64,000 nucleotides of DNA, taken from positions 7,794,501 to 7,858,500 of the forward strand of contig NZ_CP082161.1 of the NCBI RefSeq assembly GCF_023101665.1, written 5' to 3'. Source of the DNA: Bradyrhizobium sp. 195. Lineage in GTDB: Bacteria; Pseudomonadota; Alphaproteobacteria; Rhizobiales; Xanthobacteraceae. The stretch's first letter is position 1. Each line of letters starts with the position of its first letter. Below, one piece after another: positions 1 through 8,387 of the stretch. Both the position numbers and the translations under genes were made by a program. The notes beneath the pieces are model-generated. The model was not told the origin of the DNA, searched no databases, and saw only the letters and a list, made by a program, of their open reading frames with translations.

Positions 1-451
1 CGAGTTTTGCGACAGCCCAATCGCTGACGACCGCTCTTGGGGCAGCATCCGCGCAGATGCCCATCCATAGCGTCGCCGATAGAGGAATGATCCGCCTCTC
101 CGTTCCCCGATAGTACTCGAAGATGCACTTCTCGGGTGGCGTATTCGGTTTGCAAAGATCCCGAAAAGCGTGAGCCGCCGTCGTGATCACGTCGCGCGCT
201 CCGGTGACCTGAGCGCTGCTGGCTCCGCCCGGACATCGCAGGACTCCACTCGCCGCAAAGCGCTCTCGCACCTCACCTGGAGAGAGACCGTTGGCTGTTG
301 CGTAGGCGTCTTCGGTCATTCGTCGCTCAGTAGGGGCCGACGCGGCCTTGACCACCGGATGAGGCGGCCGCTCCAGCGAACCAATCTCGAAATTTCCAGA
401 GATCAACAGAAGGAGAAAGCAAGGCAGGACGATCGCGTACTTCCTCGCCAC
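1..451 (-). CDS. Secreted trypsin-like serine protease, partial (3' end outside window)
   Basis: This reading frame starts at a GTG with a GGAG ribosome site 9 nt upstream and stays open to the window edge, about 150 codons. Residues 1-20 form a signal peptide (MARKYAIVLPCFLLLLISG). The frame then shows ITTAAHAF, matching the TAAH catalytic-histidine motif of trypsin-fold proteases, and near the edge SDWAVAKL, which resembles the catalytic-aspartate segment (D-x-A-x-x-x-L). The nucleophile Ser region would lie beyond position 1. I infer a periplasmic or secreted S1-family protease or a related protein. No other frame here is as convincing. The family call is fairly safe; its substrate is unknown. 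Confidence 0.72.
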   Translation of the reverse strand, partial: MARKYAIVLPCFLLLLISGNFEIGSLERPPHPVVKAASAPTERRMTEDAYATANGLSPGEVRERFAASGVLRCPGGASSAQVTGARDVITTAAHAFRDLCKPNTPPEKCIFEYYRGTERRIIPLSATLWMGICADAAPRAVVSDWAVAKL

Positions 452-585
452 TTGAATTATCTCCAGCGTCAAAAAGCATGAGACAGTTTGGTCTAAACAA
501 GGACTATGAAATCAGTTTCGAAGCTGGCAATGGCCGACGGCTTGCGACCGACTCGGCCACCGCTTTGACTTAAGCCGCGATTGAA

Positions 586-1224
586 TCAGGATTTGCCATA
601 CGACCCCTGGTAGCGGCCCTCGCGGATCGCCTTCAATGTCTCCTCCTCGCGCGCGACCTGGGCGCGGACGGCGTCCAGCAGCGCGGCGGCGCCCGCGGCA
701 GGAAACGACACCACGCCGTCCTCGTCGCCGACGACGATGTCGCCGGGCGAGATGACGCTGCCGCCGATCGTCACAGGCACGTTGATCTCGCCGGGACCAT
801 TCTTGTAGGGACCGCGATGGATCACGGCGCGGGCATAGCAGGGAAAGTCGTCGGCCGCGAAGGCCGCGACATCGCGGATCGCGCCGTCGATGACATAACC
901 TTCGGCTTTGCGCCATTGCGCGATGTTCTTCATGATCTCGCCGACCAACGCGCGCGTCTCGTCGCCGCCGCCATCGACCACGATGACGTCGCCGGGACCG
1001 ACCAGTTCGAGCGCGCGGTGGATCGCGAGATTGTCGCCCGGTCGGGTACGCACCGTGAAGGCCGTGCCAACCAGCTTGCCGCCACGGTGATAGGGTTTCA
1101 GGCCGACCGCGCCCGGCAGCCGCGCGAGATTGTCTGAAATGACCGAGGTCGGCGCATTCCGAAAGCCCTCGATGATCTCGGCCGGCGGCTTCGGCACGCT
1201 GTTCGCTGCGATGGTGATCGTCAT
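586..1224 (-). CDS. RraA family protein (HMG/oxaloacetate aldolase-like)
   Basis: The 212-residue protein has the length and fold signatures of the RraA/class II HMG aldolase family. Residues 112-118 read IDGAIRD, the family motif that carries the substrate-binding Arg and metal-binding Asp. GDVIVVDGGGDE (78-89) and GDIVVGDEDGVV (161-172) are the other conserved loops. Such proteins either cleave 4-hydroxy-4-methyl-2-oxoglutarate or oxaloacetate to pyruvate, or act as RNase E inhibitors. In soil proteobacteria stand-alone catabolic copies are usually aldolase-like. It lies 21 nt downstream of the acyl-CoA ligase gene on the same strand, so the two are probably cotranscribed. The exact substrate cannot be read from the sequence. 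Confidence 0.88.
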   Translation of the reverse strand: MTITIAANSVPKPPAEIIEGFRNAPTSVISDNLARLPGAVGLKPYHRGGKLVGTAFTVRTRPGDNLAIHRALELVGPGDVIVVDGGGDETRALVGEIMKNIAQWRKAEGYVIDGAIRDVAAFAADDFPCYARAVIHRGPYKNGPGEINVPVTIGGSVISPGDIVVGDEDGVVSFPAAGAAALLDAVRAQVAREEETLKAIREGRYQGSYGKS

Positions 1225-1245
1225 GTCAGTCCTTCCGGGTTTGCC

Positions 1246-2763
1246 TTACTCGGCGTGCGCCCGCGCCTTCGCCGGCCAAATCCGGAAGGCGCGCCCTTCC
1301 TTCAACCACGCTGCGCGCTCGTCGCGCAACAGCGTGCGGCGGACCTTGCCGGAATCATCACGCGGCGGGGCGCTGACGACCTCGAAGCTCTCGGGGTGCT
1401 TGTAGCGGCTGAGCCTGTCCTTCAGGAAGTCGGCCATGCCGTCGGCGATGGTCTGGCCATCGGCATCGCCCTCCGGCTCGATGATGACATGCACGCGCTG
1501 GCCCAATTCCGGATCGGGCAATCCCACCACCACGCAGGACCGCACGCCGGGGCAAGCGGAGACCGCGGCCTCGACCTCGGCCGGATAGATGTTGGCGCCG
1601 CCGCGCAGCACCATGTCGGCGAGGCGGTCACCGAGATAGAGATAGCCGTCCGCATCCAGCCGGCCGATGTCGCCGAGCGACTCCCAGCCATCACTGCGGC
1701 GCTTCGGCTCGGCGCCGAGATAGTGATAGGTGGCGTCCTTGCCGTCATTGTTGAGGAAATAGATCTCGCCGGTCTCACCGGGCGCGACGTCGTTGCCGTC
1801 CTCGCCGATGATGCGCAGGCGTGCCATCTCGCCGATCCTGCCGACCGAGCCCTTGTGCGTCTGCCATTCCGTGCCTGAGATGATGCAGGAGCCCTGGCGC
1901 TCGGTGCCGCCATAGAGCTCCCAGATCCGCTCGGGGCCGAGCCAGGCGATCCAGTTTTCCTTCAGCCAGGGCGGCATCGGAGCTGCCATATGGAAGACGG
2001 TCTTCAGGCTCGACAGATCGTAGGCGTTGCGCACGCTCTCCGGCAGCGCCCAGATCCGGTGCATCATGGTCGGCACGAAATTGACCCATTGCACGCGCTC
2101 GCGCTCGATCTGCCGCAACGTCTCCTCGGCATCGAACTTGACGAGACCCGTGAGCCGGCCGCCTGTGAACAGCGCGTAATGCGACACGATGAACGGCGCG
2201 TTGTGATAGAGCGGACCGGGATTGAGCAGCGAGGCGCCGACAGGCATGTTGAGCGGCGGGGCGGCGACGGTGTCGGTCACCGCCGGATGATGGTCGAGGA
2301 TCACTTTCGGGCGCCCGGTCGAGCCGCCTGAGGTCATGGCTTTCCAGTAGCGTGCCACCGGCGGATTGAGCGGCTCGTCCGAAAATCCCTCCGGCACGAA
2401 ATCAGCCGGCAGACGGTTCGGCGCGTTCCAGTCGGCCTCGCCGCCGACAACCAGCGCGGGCTTGAGAATGTCGAGTACGGCGGCGGCTTCGCCGCGCGGC
2501 AGCCGCCATGACAGCGAGGTCGGCGTCGCCCCGCACTTCCACACCGCGAAGGAGGTCTCGAAGAACGCGTTGCCGTTGGGCAATCCGATCGCAACGAAAT
2601 CGCCGGGCTTGACGCCCTTGGCCGCGAATGCCCGCGCGCGCCGGTTGGCACCGCGCTCGAGTTCGTCCCATGTCAGCGCGTCCTGCCCATGGCGGACGGC
2701 GATCGTGCCGTGTGGTTTGCGCTCAGCGTACCAGCGCGGCACGTCGGACAGGGGAAGCAACAT
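1246..2763 (-). CDS. Class I AMP-dependent acyl-CoA ligase (bile-acid/aryl acid-CoA ligase-like)
   Basis: The enzyme activates a carboxylic acid to its acyl-CoA through an acyl-AMP intermediate. From the ATG at 2763 it is 505 residues, a normal ANL-superfamily length. Motifs run in order: TSGGSTGRPK (144-153, phosphate loop), YGGTE (284-288, adenine loop), GWESLGDIG (359-367), YLGDRLADMVLRGG (376-389, hinge), and SGKVRRT near the C-terminus with the catalytic Lys. An upstream extension of the frame to 3204 would overlap the divergent gene and lacks family similarity, so I reject it. The rraA-like gene follows 21 nt downstream. The substrate is unknown; aromatic or steroid-type acids are plausible. 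Confidence 0.9.
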   Translation of the reverse strand: MLLPLSDVPRWYAERKPHGTIAVRHGQDALTWDELERGANRRARAFAAKGVKPGDFVAIGLPNGNAFFETSFAVWKCGATPTSLSWRLPRGEAAAVLDILKPALVVGGEADWNAPNRLPADFVPEGFSDEPLNPPVARYWKAMTSGGSTGRPKVILDHHPAVTDTVAAPPLNMPVGASLLNPGPLYHNAPFIVSHYALFTGGRLTGLVKFDAEETLRQIERERVQWVNFVPTMMHRIWALPESVRNAYDLSSLKTVFHMAAPMPPWLKENWIAWLGPERIWELYGGTERQGSCIISGTEWQTHKGSVGRIGEMARLRIIGEDGNDVAPGETGEIYFLNNDGKDATYHYLGAEPKRRSDGWESLGDIGRLDADGYLYLGDRLADMVLRGGANIYPAEVEAAVSACPGVRSCVVVGLPDPELGQRVHVIIEPEGDADGQTIADGMADFLKDRLSRYKHPESFEVVSAPPRDDSGKVRRTLLRDERAAWLKEGRAFRIWPAKARAHAE

Positions 2764-2992
2764 CAGGTGTTTCCATTTCGTTTTCTTGGCGTCGCCTCGG
2801 ATGAGGCGCTCGCGGGGCGGAGTGTAGCAGCCGGTCAGCGCGACGCTGTGACTCCTGCGCCACGTCAAGCACAAAATGTCAGCATCGCAGCCATGAATTT
2901 CCCGGGTTCCATGGGTGACAAGCCGGCGATAAAGAGGCAAAAATCTGGCTCGACTCAGTTCGGGTTGAGTTTGCAGGGAATGCTCTCGTAGA

Positions 2993-3613
2993 ATGTTGTC
3001 CGTGATTGCATTGCGTCGTGCGGCGCTGCTTCTCGTTGCAGCAGGATGTCTTCTGCTGACGCTACCGCATGCGCAGGCGCAATGGTGGAAGCGCGCGCCG
3101 GTCGACTTCGAGGAATGCGCCGACGCAGCCGAGAAGGCCGCGACCAAGGCCGAGAAGACATCTGCGCTTGCCAACTGCAACGCCAAGTTTGCCGGCCGCC
3201 GCAAGCCAGGCGGAGGCTATTCCTATTACGACTTCCTGCAGGATCGCACCTTCGACATCGCCGGGCCTAACCCGACGCCGGAGGAGCAGAAGAAGATCGA
3301 CGAAGCCTATACCGCCTATCTCGCCAAAGAGCGGCGCATTAATGAAGCCGCCCAGGCAACCGCGCGCCAACAGCGCGAGCAGCAGGAGCAACAGGCGCGG
3401 CAACTGGAGCAGGTCGCATTGCGAACCGACGTCGAGCGCGTGCCTATCCCCGCCGAGCGGCCGAAGGTGCAGCAGACCGCCGGCCAGCGGCCGAAGGGCG
3501 CCACCTGCACCAAGGGCTCGTTCTCCTGCGAATGGCCGCGGCTATCGGAAAGCTTGAACGATCTGAAGAAGCTGTTCAACCCGACCCCGAGTAAGCCGGC
3601 GAAGAAGAGCTGA
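2993..3613 (+). CDS. Hypothetical secreted protein with Gln-rich coiled coil
   Basis: This 206-residue protein starts with a clear Sec signal peptide (hydrophobic stretch followed by PHAQA-Q, cleavage near residue 30). The mature part has an Ala/Lys-rich helix with two Cys residues (ECADAAEKAATKAE then NCNAKF), a Tyr-rich segment YSYYDFLQD, and a Gln/Arg/Glu-rich coiled coil around residues 115-140. Two further Cys (TCTKGSFSCEW) precede a short basic C-terminus. It is divergent from the acyl-CoA ligase gene across 229 bp. I do not recognise a named family; it is probably periplasmic. Confidence 0.75.
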   Translation: MLSVIALRRAALLLVAAGCLLLTLPHAQAQWWKRAPVDFEECADAAEKAATKAEKTSALANCNAKFAGRRKPGGGYSYYDFLQDRTFDIAGPNPTPEEQKKIDEAYTAYLAKERRINEAAQATARQQREQQEQQARQLEQVALRTDVERVPIPAERPKVQQTAGQRPKGATCTKGSFSCEWPRLSESLNDLKKLFNPTPSKPAKKS

Positions 3614-3640
3614 AGTAGCGGCTGTCATTGCGAGATGACC

Positions 3641-3726
3641 GTAGGGTGGGCAAAGGCGCAAAGCGCCGTGCCCACCATTCATTTATGATTGAGAGAGGTG
3701 GGCACGCTTCGCTTTGCCCACCCTAC
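3641..3726. repeat. Palindromic intergenic repeat, family B (GTAGGGTGGGCAAA type)
   Basis: Outer arms GTAGGGTGGGCAAAG and CTTTGCCCACCCTAC are inverted, with GTGCCCACC and GGTGGGCAC as inner arms. A second member is at 18472-18562. The whole element can fold as one long hairpin. Confidence 0.85.
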
Positions 3727-3730
3727 AAGC

Positions 3731-3810
3731 CGTCATTGCGAGCGCAGCGAAGCGATCCAGAGTCTTTCCGCGGCGGGATTCTGGATTGCTTCGTTGCGCT
3801 CGCAATGACG
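3731..3810. repeat. Palindromic intergenic repeat, family A (CGTCATTGCGAG type)
   Basis: The element begins CGTCATTGCGAG and ends CTCGCAATGACG, with inner arms around GATCCAGA and TCTGGATTGCTTCG. Five more members occur in the window (6173, 14460, 15942, 49907 and 51119). This copy abuts the family B element. Confidence 0.88.
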
Positions 3811-3836
3811 AGTTGGATGGAGATCAGCTCCCACCC

Positions 3837-4052
3837 TCACTTCGTGCGCTTCTTCTTACCGTGCTTCGGTTTGGCCACCGGCACATCCGCCGGCGCCGTT
3901 ACCGTCGGCGAGCTGCCCAACTGCGACCGGCTCTCCTGCAATCGCCTATCATAACCGGGAGAGTTGATGACCGTCGGCGGCCTCGCGTGAGCGAGCGTCG
4001 ATGCGCCGCAGAACGCGGCAAGCGCGAGCCCGATTACAAAACCACGCTTCAT
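3837..4052 (-). CDS. Small secreted hypothetical protein, basic C-terminus
   Basis: I choose the ATG at 4052, which has GGAGGAACGTG directly upstream, over a GTG 18 nt earlier. The 71-residue product has a signal peptide (MKRGFVIGLALAAFCGASTLAHA-RPP) and a short mature part of about 48 residues, rich in Pro, Ser and Thr and ending in KPKHGKKKRTK. It starts 18 nt downstream of the panE-like stop codon, so it may be the last gene of that unit. No named family is recognised; the strong ribosome site and signal peptide argue it is real. Confidence 0.7.
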   Translation of the reverse strand: MKRGFVIGLALAAFCGASTLAHARPPTVINSPGYDRRLQESRSQLGSSPTVTAPADVPVAKPKHGKKKRTK

Positions 4053-4070
4053 CACGTTCCTCCCTCGCAC

Positions 4071-5075
4071 TCAAGCCACGCCTCGGATCTGCGGCGGCGT
4101 CAGCCGCGGCGGTCCGTTGCCGGCCGCCTCGGCTTGCTTGATCAGCGCAACAATGCGGCGCATCAGCGGCACGTCGACATGGTTTTGCTCGGCGAGCGCG
4201 ATGACCGCGCCCTGGAGATAGTCGATCTCGGTCTTGCGGCCCTGTTTCAGGTCCTGCCACATCGAGGAGCGCGCCTCGGGATCGATCTTCATGGTCCGTC
4301 CCAGGATCGCGTTGAAGATCAGGTCGGGCAGCCGCAGTAAGGCGGGCGTCCAGTTCATCGGGATCGGCGTCGCCGAGACCGGCGCGATACCTTCGGCCTT
4401 CAGCGCGGCGAGCCCCTCGGCCATCTGGTCCGCGAACAGCCTGCGCCAGTCGCGGTTGGCCAGTTGCGCGGCAAGCGGCATGTCGGACAACGCGCTGAGC
4501 GCATTGTTCAGATTGATGATCAGCTTGCCCCATTGCACGCCGGTGATATCACCGCTTGCGCGCATGGTAAGGCCGGGCACCGAGAGCGCCGCCGACGTGT
4601 TCTCGGCATCCTCGCCGATATGGATGTCGCCGGAGGTCGAGCGATGGAAGCGCCCCTCACCCATCGCAATCACGTTGAACGGCACCATGCCGGCGAGCAC
4701 GCGGCGGCGGCCGAGCCGCTCGCGCAGCACCGCGACATTGCCGACGCCGTTCTGAAGCGAGACGATGACGGCATCCTCGGGCGCATGCCGTGCGATCTGG
4801 TCCGCGACATCGGCGGTATCGGCGCTCTTCACCGTGACCAGCACGATGCCGGCACTGTGGAAGATCGAAGGATCCTCCGACAGCGCGAGCTGGCCCGCAC
4901 CGAGCTTCTTCTCGGAGCCGTCGAAATCGGTCAGCCGCAGGCCGAACCGCTCGATCTCGGTCTTCACCCGCGGCCGCACCAGCAGCGCGACGCGGCGGCC
5001 CGCGGCCGCCAGCATGCCGCCGACGAAGCAGCCGATGGCACCCGCGCCGGCCAACACGATCGGTCGATCCGTCAT
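4071..5075 (-). CDS. panE: 2-dehydropantoate 2-reductase family protein
   Basis: The 334-residue protein has an N-terminal Rossmann NADP site (VLAGAGAIGCFVGG, about residues 7-20). Further landmarks are VTVKSAD near 80, the LQNGVGN loop near 107, and WGKLIINLNNAL near 185, which supplies the conserved Lys and Asn of ketopantoate reductase. The enzyme reduces 2-dehydropantoate to D-pantoate for coenzyme A synthesis. Many soil bacteria carry paralogues acting on other 2-keto acids, so the panE symbol is tentative. I use the ATG at 5075; the preceding in-frame GTG is also possible. Spacing to neighbours does not link it to other pantothenate genes. Confidence 0.85.
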   Translation of the reverse strand: MTDRPIVLAGAGAIGCFVGGMLAAAGRRVALLVRPRVKTEIERFGLRLTDFDGSEKKLGAGQLALSEDPSIFHSAGIVLVTVKSADTADVADQIARHAPEDAVIVSLQNGVGNVAVLRERLGRRRVLAGMVPFNVIAMGEGRFHRSTSGDIHIGEDAENTSAALSVPGLTMRASGDITGVQWGKLIINLNNALSALSDMPLAAQLANRDWRRLFADQMAEGLAALKAEGIAPVSATPIPMNWTPALLRLPDLIFNAILGRTMKIDPEARSSMWQDLKQGRKTEIDYLQGAVIALAEQNHVDVPLMRRIVALIKQAEAAGNGPPRLTPPQIRGVA

Positions 5076-5239
5076 CACCTGGCCTTGCTCCCTGAACGAC
5101 CCGTCCTCGATAGCAGAGGCGAGACCGGCTGCCCATCACGTCGCATCCGCCTTGTAACCGTCATGAGAGGCTCATATGTTTTTGCGCCGGGGCAGTCAGC
5201 GGCGAGCGCTCGCCGAACGACACGCCAAAGGAGAGCACC

Positions 5240-5821
5240 ATGGGTCTACTCGACGTCCTCAACGGCATGCAGAACGGCCCCCGCGGCCCCTCTACGCCGA
5301 GCTCCGAGAAATCCTCCGGCGGCATGTCGCCGATGACCATGGCGCTGCTTGGCCTGCTCGCTTGGAAGGCGTTCAAGCACATGACCGCGAACCAGTCCGG
5401 CACCGCGCCGCAACCGTCGCCGACGCCCGCCCCTCCGCCGGTGAACGTGAACACCGCGGACAGCGGCGGTCTTGGCGGTCTCGGAGGCCTGCTCAAGGGC
5501 GGGCTCGGCGGCTTGCTCGCCGGCGGCGCGGCCGGAACAGTGCTTAGCGGCGGGCTCGGCGATCTCCTCAACCAGCTCCAGCAGGGCGGCCATGGCGATG
5601 CCGCGAATTCCTGGGTCGGCAAGGGCGAGAACAAGGCCATCGCGCCCGGCGATCTCGCGAACGCACTCGGCGCCGATCAGATCGAGAGCCTGTCAGCCCA
5701 GAGCGGCCTGTCGCGCGACGAATTGCTCAACGGGCTCAGCCAATATCTGCCGCAGGTGATCGACCATTTGACGCCGGACGGACGGCTGCCAACCGAGAAC
5801 GAGATCTCGGGCAGACTTTAA
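5240..5821 (+). CDS. YidB/DUF937 family protein
   Basis: This 193-residue protein has a Gly/Leu-rich middle (GGLGGLGGLLKGGLGG, about residues 76-115) followed by the YidB-type domain: NSWVGKGENKAIAPGDLANALG, LSAQSGLSRDELLNGLSQYLPQVIDHLTPDG. The domain is widespread and functionally uncharacterised. A good ribosome site, AAAGGAGAGCACC, precedes the ATG. It is followed 42 nt later by a GlsB-like membrane protein, and the pair may be coexpressed in a stress response. There is no signal peptide; a hydrophobic patch lies near residues 32-45. Confidence 0.85.
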   Translation: MGLLDVLNGMQNGPRGPSTPSSEKSSGGMSPMTMALLGLLAWKAFKHMTANQSGTAPQPSPTPAPPPVNVNTADSGGLGGLGGLLKGGLGGLLAGGAAGTVLSGGLGDLLNQLQQGGHGDAANSWVGKGENKAIAPGDLANALGADQIESLSAQSGLSRDELLNGLSQYLPQVIDHLTPDGRLPTENEISGRL

Positions 5822-5863
5822 TCGTACTTTGATCGACGCGCTTTCGGGAAGGGGAGCACACTC

Positions 5864-6136
5864 ATGAGCATGGGCGGCCTGTTGTGGATCATCGTCGTCG
5901 GCTTCGTCGCCGGCCTCATCGCGCGCTGGCTGGCGCCGGGACCGAATAACCCGAGCGGCTTCATCCTCACCACCATCCTCGGCATCGCCGGCGCATTCCT
6001 GGCGACCTTCGTCGGCCAGGCGATCGGTCACTACAGTCCTGACCAGGGTGCGGGCTTCATCATGGCCACAATTGGCGCAGTGGCGGTGCTGTTCATCTGG
6101 CACCGGCTTGTGGCGAGCGGCGTGATCAAGGGGTAG
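5864..6136 (+). CDS. GlsB/YeaQ/YmgE family stress-response membrane protein
   Basis: This 90-residue, strongly hydrophobic protein has three predicted membrane helices. The family pattern is clear: GGLLWIIVVGFVAGLIARWLAPG, then GFILTTILGIAGAFLATFVGQAIG, then a final helix ending in GVIKG. The family is also called transglycosylase-associated protein, although no enzyme activity is established. Expression is typically linked to envelope or general stress. The ATG is preceded by GGAAGGGGAGCACACTC. Confidence 0.9.
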   Translation: MSMGGLLWIIVVGFVAGLIARWLAPGPNNPSGFILTTILGIAGAFLATFVGQAIGHYSPDQGAGFIMATIGAVAVLFIWHRLVASGVIKG

Positions 6137-6172
6137 CGATATAGGCCGTTGGCACGCTGCCGCCCCACGCGA

Positions 6173-6260
6173 CGTCATTGCGAGGAGCTCTTGCGACGAA
6201 GCAATCCAGGGTGTCTCCGCGGAGAGATTCCTGGATAGCTTCGCTGCGCTCGCAATGACG
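6173..6260. repeat. Palindromic intergenic repeat, family A
   Basis: Arms CGTCATTGCGAG and CTCGCAATGACG enclose AGCAATCCAGG and CCTGGATAGCTT. The element ends 3 nt from the stop codon of the SDR gene, so it could form a hairpin at the 3' end of both converging transcripts. Confidence 0.88.
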
Positions 6261-6263
6261 AGT

Positions 6264-7049
6264 TCACGTAATCAAATGCATCCCTGCATCCATGCGAACG
6301 ACCTCGCCGGTCATGTTGCTGGAGGCCGGCATCGCCAGGAAGCTGACGAGCTGCGCGATGTCCTCCGCTGATGATGCGACCTTCAGCGGAACCTTCGCCA
6401 CCACGCTGTCGCGCACCTGCTTGGCGCCGGCTTCGCCGCGGCCCTTGGTGAACCAGGGCGTGTCGATATAGCCGGGGCAGACCGTGTTGACGCGGATCAG
6501 CGGCGCCAGCGCGCGCGACAACGACAGCGTCATGGTGTTGAGCGCGCCCTTGCTCGCGGCGTAGGCGATCGACGAGCCGACGCCGCTGATGCCGGCGACC
6601 GAGGATATGTTGACCACGGCGGAGGGCCTCCCCGACGCCTTCGCGCCCGCCTCGAGCAGGCTGCGCGCAGCACGTACCATCTGGAACGGGCCGATGGTGT
6701 TGACACCGTAAAGGCGCTGGAAATCTTCAGCCGACAAGCCGTCGAGATCGGCGTGAGCGACATGCTTGGTGGTGCCGGCATTGTTGACGAGGATGTCGAG
6801 CCGGCCCCAGCCGCTGGCGGCCGCGACGATCTTGCGGCAATCCTCGTCCTTGGAAACGTCGCCCTGCGCGACGAGGACTTCCGCAGCGCCGGCCTTGCGG
6901 CAGAGCTCTGCCGTGGCCTCGGCCTCCTTCTGGCTCGACGAATAGTTGATGACGAGCCGCGCCCCGCTGCGCGCAAGAATTTCCGCGGTCGCAGCGCCAA
7001 GGCCCGAGGCAGACCCCGTCACGATTGCACACAAGCTGTCTTTGGCCAT
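6264..7049 (-). CDS. Short-chain dehydrogenase/reductase (SDR)
   Basis: This NAD(P)-dependent oxidoreductase is 261 residues from the ATG at 7049, which has GGGAAGGAAATCCGG upstream. The classical SDR motifs are present: TGSASGLG (11-18, dinucleotide loop), NNAG (near 90), NISSVAG (catalytic Ser) and AYAASKGAL (Tyr-x-x-x-Lys). The terminal VVRMDAGMHL matches the usual C-terminal segment. It is divergent from two acyl-CoA dehydrogenase genes, consistent with a 3-hydroxyacyl-CoA or alcohol oxidation step in the same acyl-CoA pathway; the substrate is not determined. Confidence 0.9.
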   Translation of the reverse strand: MAKDSLCAIVTGSASGLGAATAEILARSGARLVINYSSSQKEAEATAELCRKAGAAEVLVAQGDVSKDEDCRKIVAAASGWGRLDILVNNAGTTKHVAHADLDGLSAEDFQRLYGVNTIGPFQMVRAARSLLEAGAKASGRPSAVVNISSVAGISGVGSSIAYAASKGALNTMTLSLSRALAPLIRVNTVCPGYIDTPWFTKGRGEAGAKQVRDSVVAKVPLKVASSAEDIAQLVSFLAMPASSNMTGEVVRMDAGMHLIT

Positions 7050-7138
7050 CCGGATTTCCTTCCCCTGGTTCTGATGCAAGCCTTGAAAAGAGCTGACCTT
7101 GTTTAGCGAGTTTGCCGCGCCCTGCAAATCGAGCAAAC

Positions 7139-7151
7139 TCCGCTAAGCGGA
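7139..7151. promoter_or_regulatory. Operator-like palindrome in the SDR/acyl-CoA dehydrogenase divergent promoter
   Basis: TCCGCT-A-AGCGGA is a perfect 6+6 bp palindrome, 89 bp upstream of the SDR start and 159 bp upstream of the dehydrogenase start. A near-identical element lies at 15898-15912 upstream of the substrate-binding-protein gene. The short dyad with GC-rich half-sites resembles IclR-type operators, but the regulator is unknown. Confidence 0.45.
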
Positions 7152-7310
7152 ATTAGCCCCTGTCGGCTCTTCGCCCATGCCTGCGCCGCAGGTTGACCTG
7201 CGATCAACGCTTGTCAGGGCCATGGCTTTTTCGGATCATCGGGCGCAAGAAGACCTGCGCGGTTCGCTCAACCAGGCGGGACGCGCCAATGGCAAAACAC
7301 GGGGAACGCT

Positions 7311-8372
7311 GTGGCGGAGAGTGACAACATCGTCGTCGAGACCGCGGAGAAGATCTTCGCCGATCTTGCCGATCCGCAAGAGATCAACAACGACAAGAAT
7401 TCCTGGCAGGGGCCGCTGTGGCAGGCGCTGAGCGAAGCCGGCCTGCCATTGTCCTGGGTGCCCGATGATCTCGGCGGCTCCGGCGCGAGCTTGGCCGATG
7501 GCTTTGCGCTGCTGAACGCCGCCGGCCGCTTCGCCGTGGCGGTTCCCCTGGCCGAGACCATGCTGGCGGGCTGGCTGCTGGCGCAGGCGAAGATCGCCTC
7601 GCCCGAGGGCGAGATGACGGTCCTGCCGGCATCGCCGAAGGATCGCATCACCCTGGATGCCGACGGTTCACTCTCCGGCCGCGCCCGCGGCGTACCTTTT
7701 GCGAAGGCGGCCAAGCATTTTGCCGTGCTCGCACATGGCAAGGACGGCGTCTCGATCGCGCTGGTCGACGCCGCCAAGGCGCGGGTCGAGGCGGGGCTCA
7801 ATGTCGGCTACGACCACAGCGACACCGTGACCCTGGACAAGGTGCAGCCCGTCACGCTCAAGGCCGCACCGAAGGGCTTTGACCAGACCACAATGATGCT
7901 GATGGGCGGCGTTGCGCGCAGCCTGCAGATTGCGGGCGCGCTGGAATCGATGCTCGACATCTCCGTGCGCTATTCCAACGAGCGCGTCGCCTTCGAGAAG
8001 AAGATCTCGAAATTCCAGGCGGTGCAGCACAATCTGGCGCGCCTCGCCGGTGAATCCGCCGCGGCCCTTGCGGCTGCAACCTCTGCGGCCGACGCCATCG
8101 CGAACGCGACGAGTTTTGACGACGAGGTCTATCTCGAAGCCGCCTCCGCAAAGATCCGCTGCGCGGAAGCCGCGGAAAAGGGCGGCGCCATCGCGCATCA
8201 AGTTCACGGCGCGATCGGCTTCACGCTTGAGCACATCCTGCACCGCTATTCGCTGCGGGCGCTGGCCTGGCGCGACGATTTCGGCTCGGAGAGCCACTGG
8301 GCCGTCGAGCTCGGCAAGCTGGTCGCAAACCGCGGCGCCGACGAATTGTGGCCGCTCGTGGCGTCGCGCTGA
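7311..8372 (+). CDS. Acyl-CoA dehydrogenase family protein (small-subunit type)
   Basis: The FAD-dependent acyl-CoA dehydrogenase-like protein has 353 residues, shorter than the usual 380-400. The N-terminal domain shows LPLSWVPDDLGGSGASLADGFAL. The C-terminal helical domain shows RYSNERVAFEKKISKFQAVQHNLARLA and the FAD-binding tail HQVHGAIGFTLEHILHRY. Start is a GTG with GGGGAACGCT upstream. It lies 15 nt before a full-length acyl-CoA dehydrogenase gene. Such a pair suggests a heteromeric dehydrogenase, like the pimeloyl-CoA dehydrogenase small and large subunits; the actual acyl substrate is inferred only. Confidence 0.88.
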   Translation: MAESDNIVVETAEKIFADLADPQEINNDKNSWQGPLWQALSEAGLPLSWVPDDLGGSGASLADGFALLNAAGRFAVAVPLAETMLAGWLLAQAKIASPEGEMTVLPASPKDRITLDADGSLSGRARGVPFAKAAKHFAVLAHGKDGVSIALVDAAKARVEAGLNVGYDHSDTVTLDKVQPVTLKAAPKGFDQTTMMLMGGVARSLQIAGALESMLDISVRYSNERVAFEKKISKFQAVQHNLARLAGESAAALAAATSAADAIANATSFDDEVYLEAASAKIRCAEAAEKGGAIAHQVHGAIGFTLEHILHRYSLRALAWRDDFGSESHWAVELGKLVANRGADELWPLVASR

Positions 8373-8387
8373 TCAGGGAGAGAAACC

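Noticed and set aside
170..481. Plus-strand 103-codon frame at the window start
   Set aside because: It is antisense to the trypsin-like frame, which has a signal peptide and catalytic motifs; the plus frame has no recognisable domain.
3628..3954. 108-codon plus-strand frame between the secreted-protein genes
   Set aside because: Most of it is made of the two palindromic repeats.
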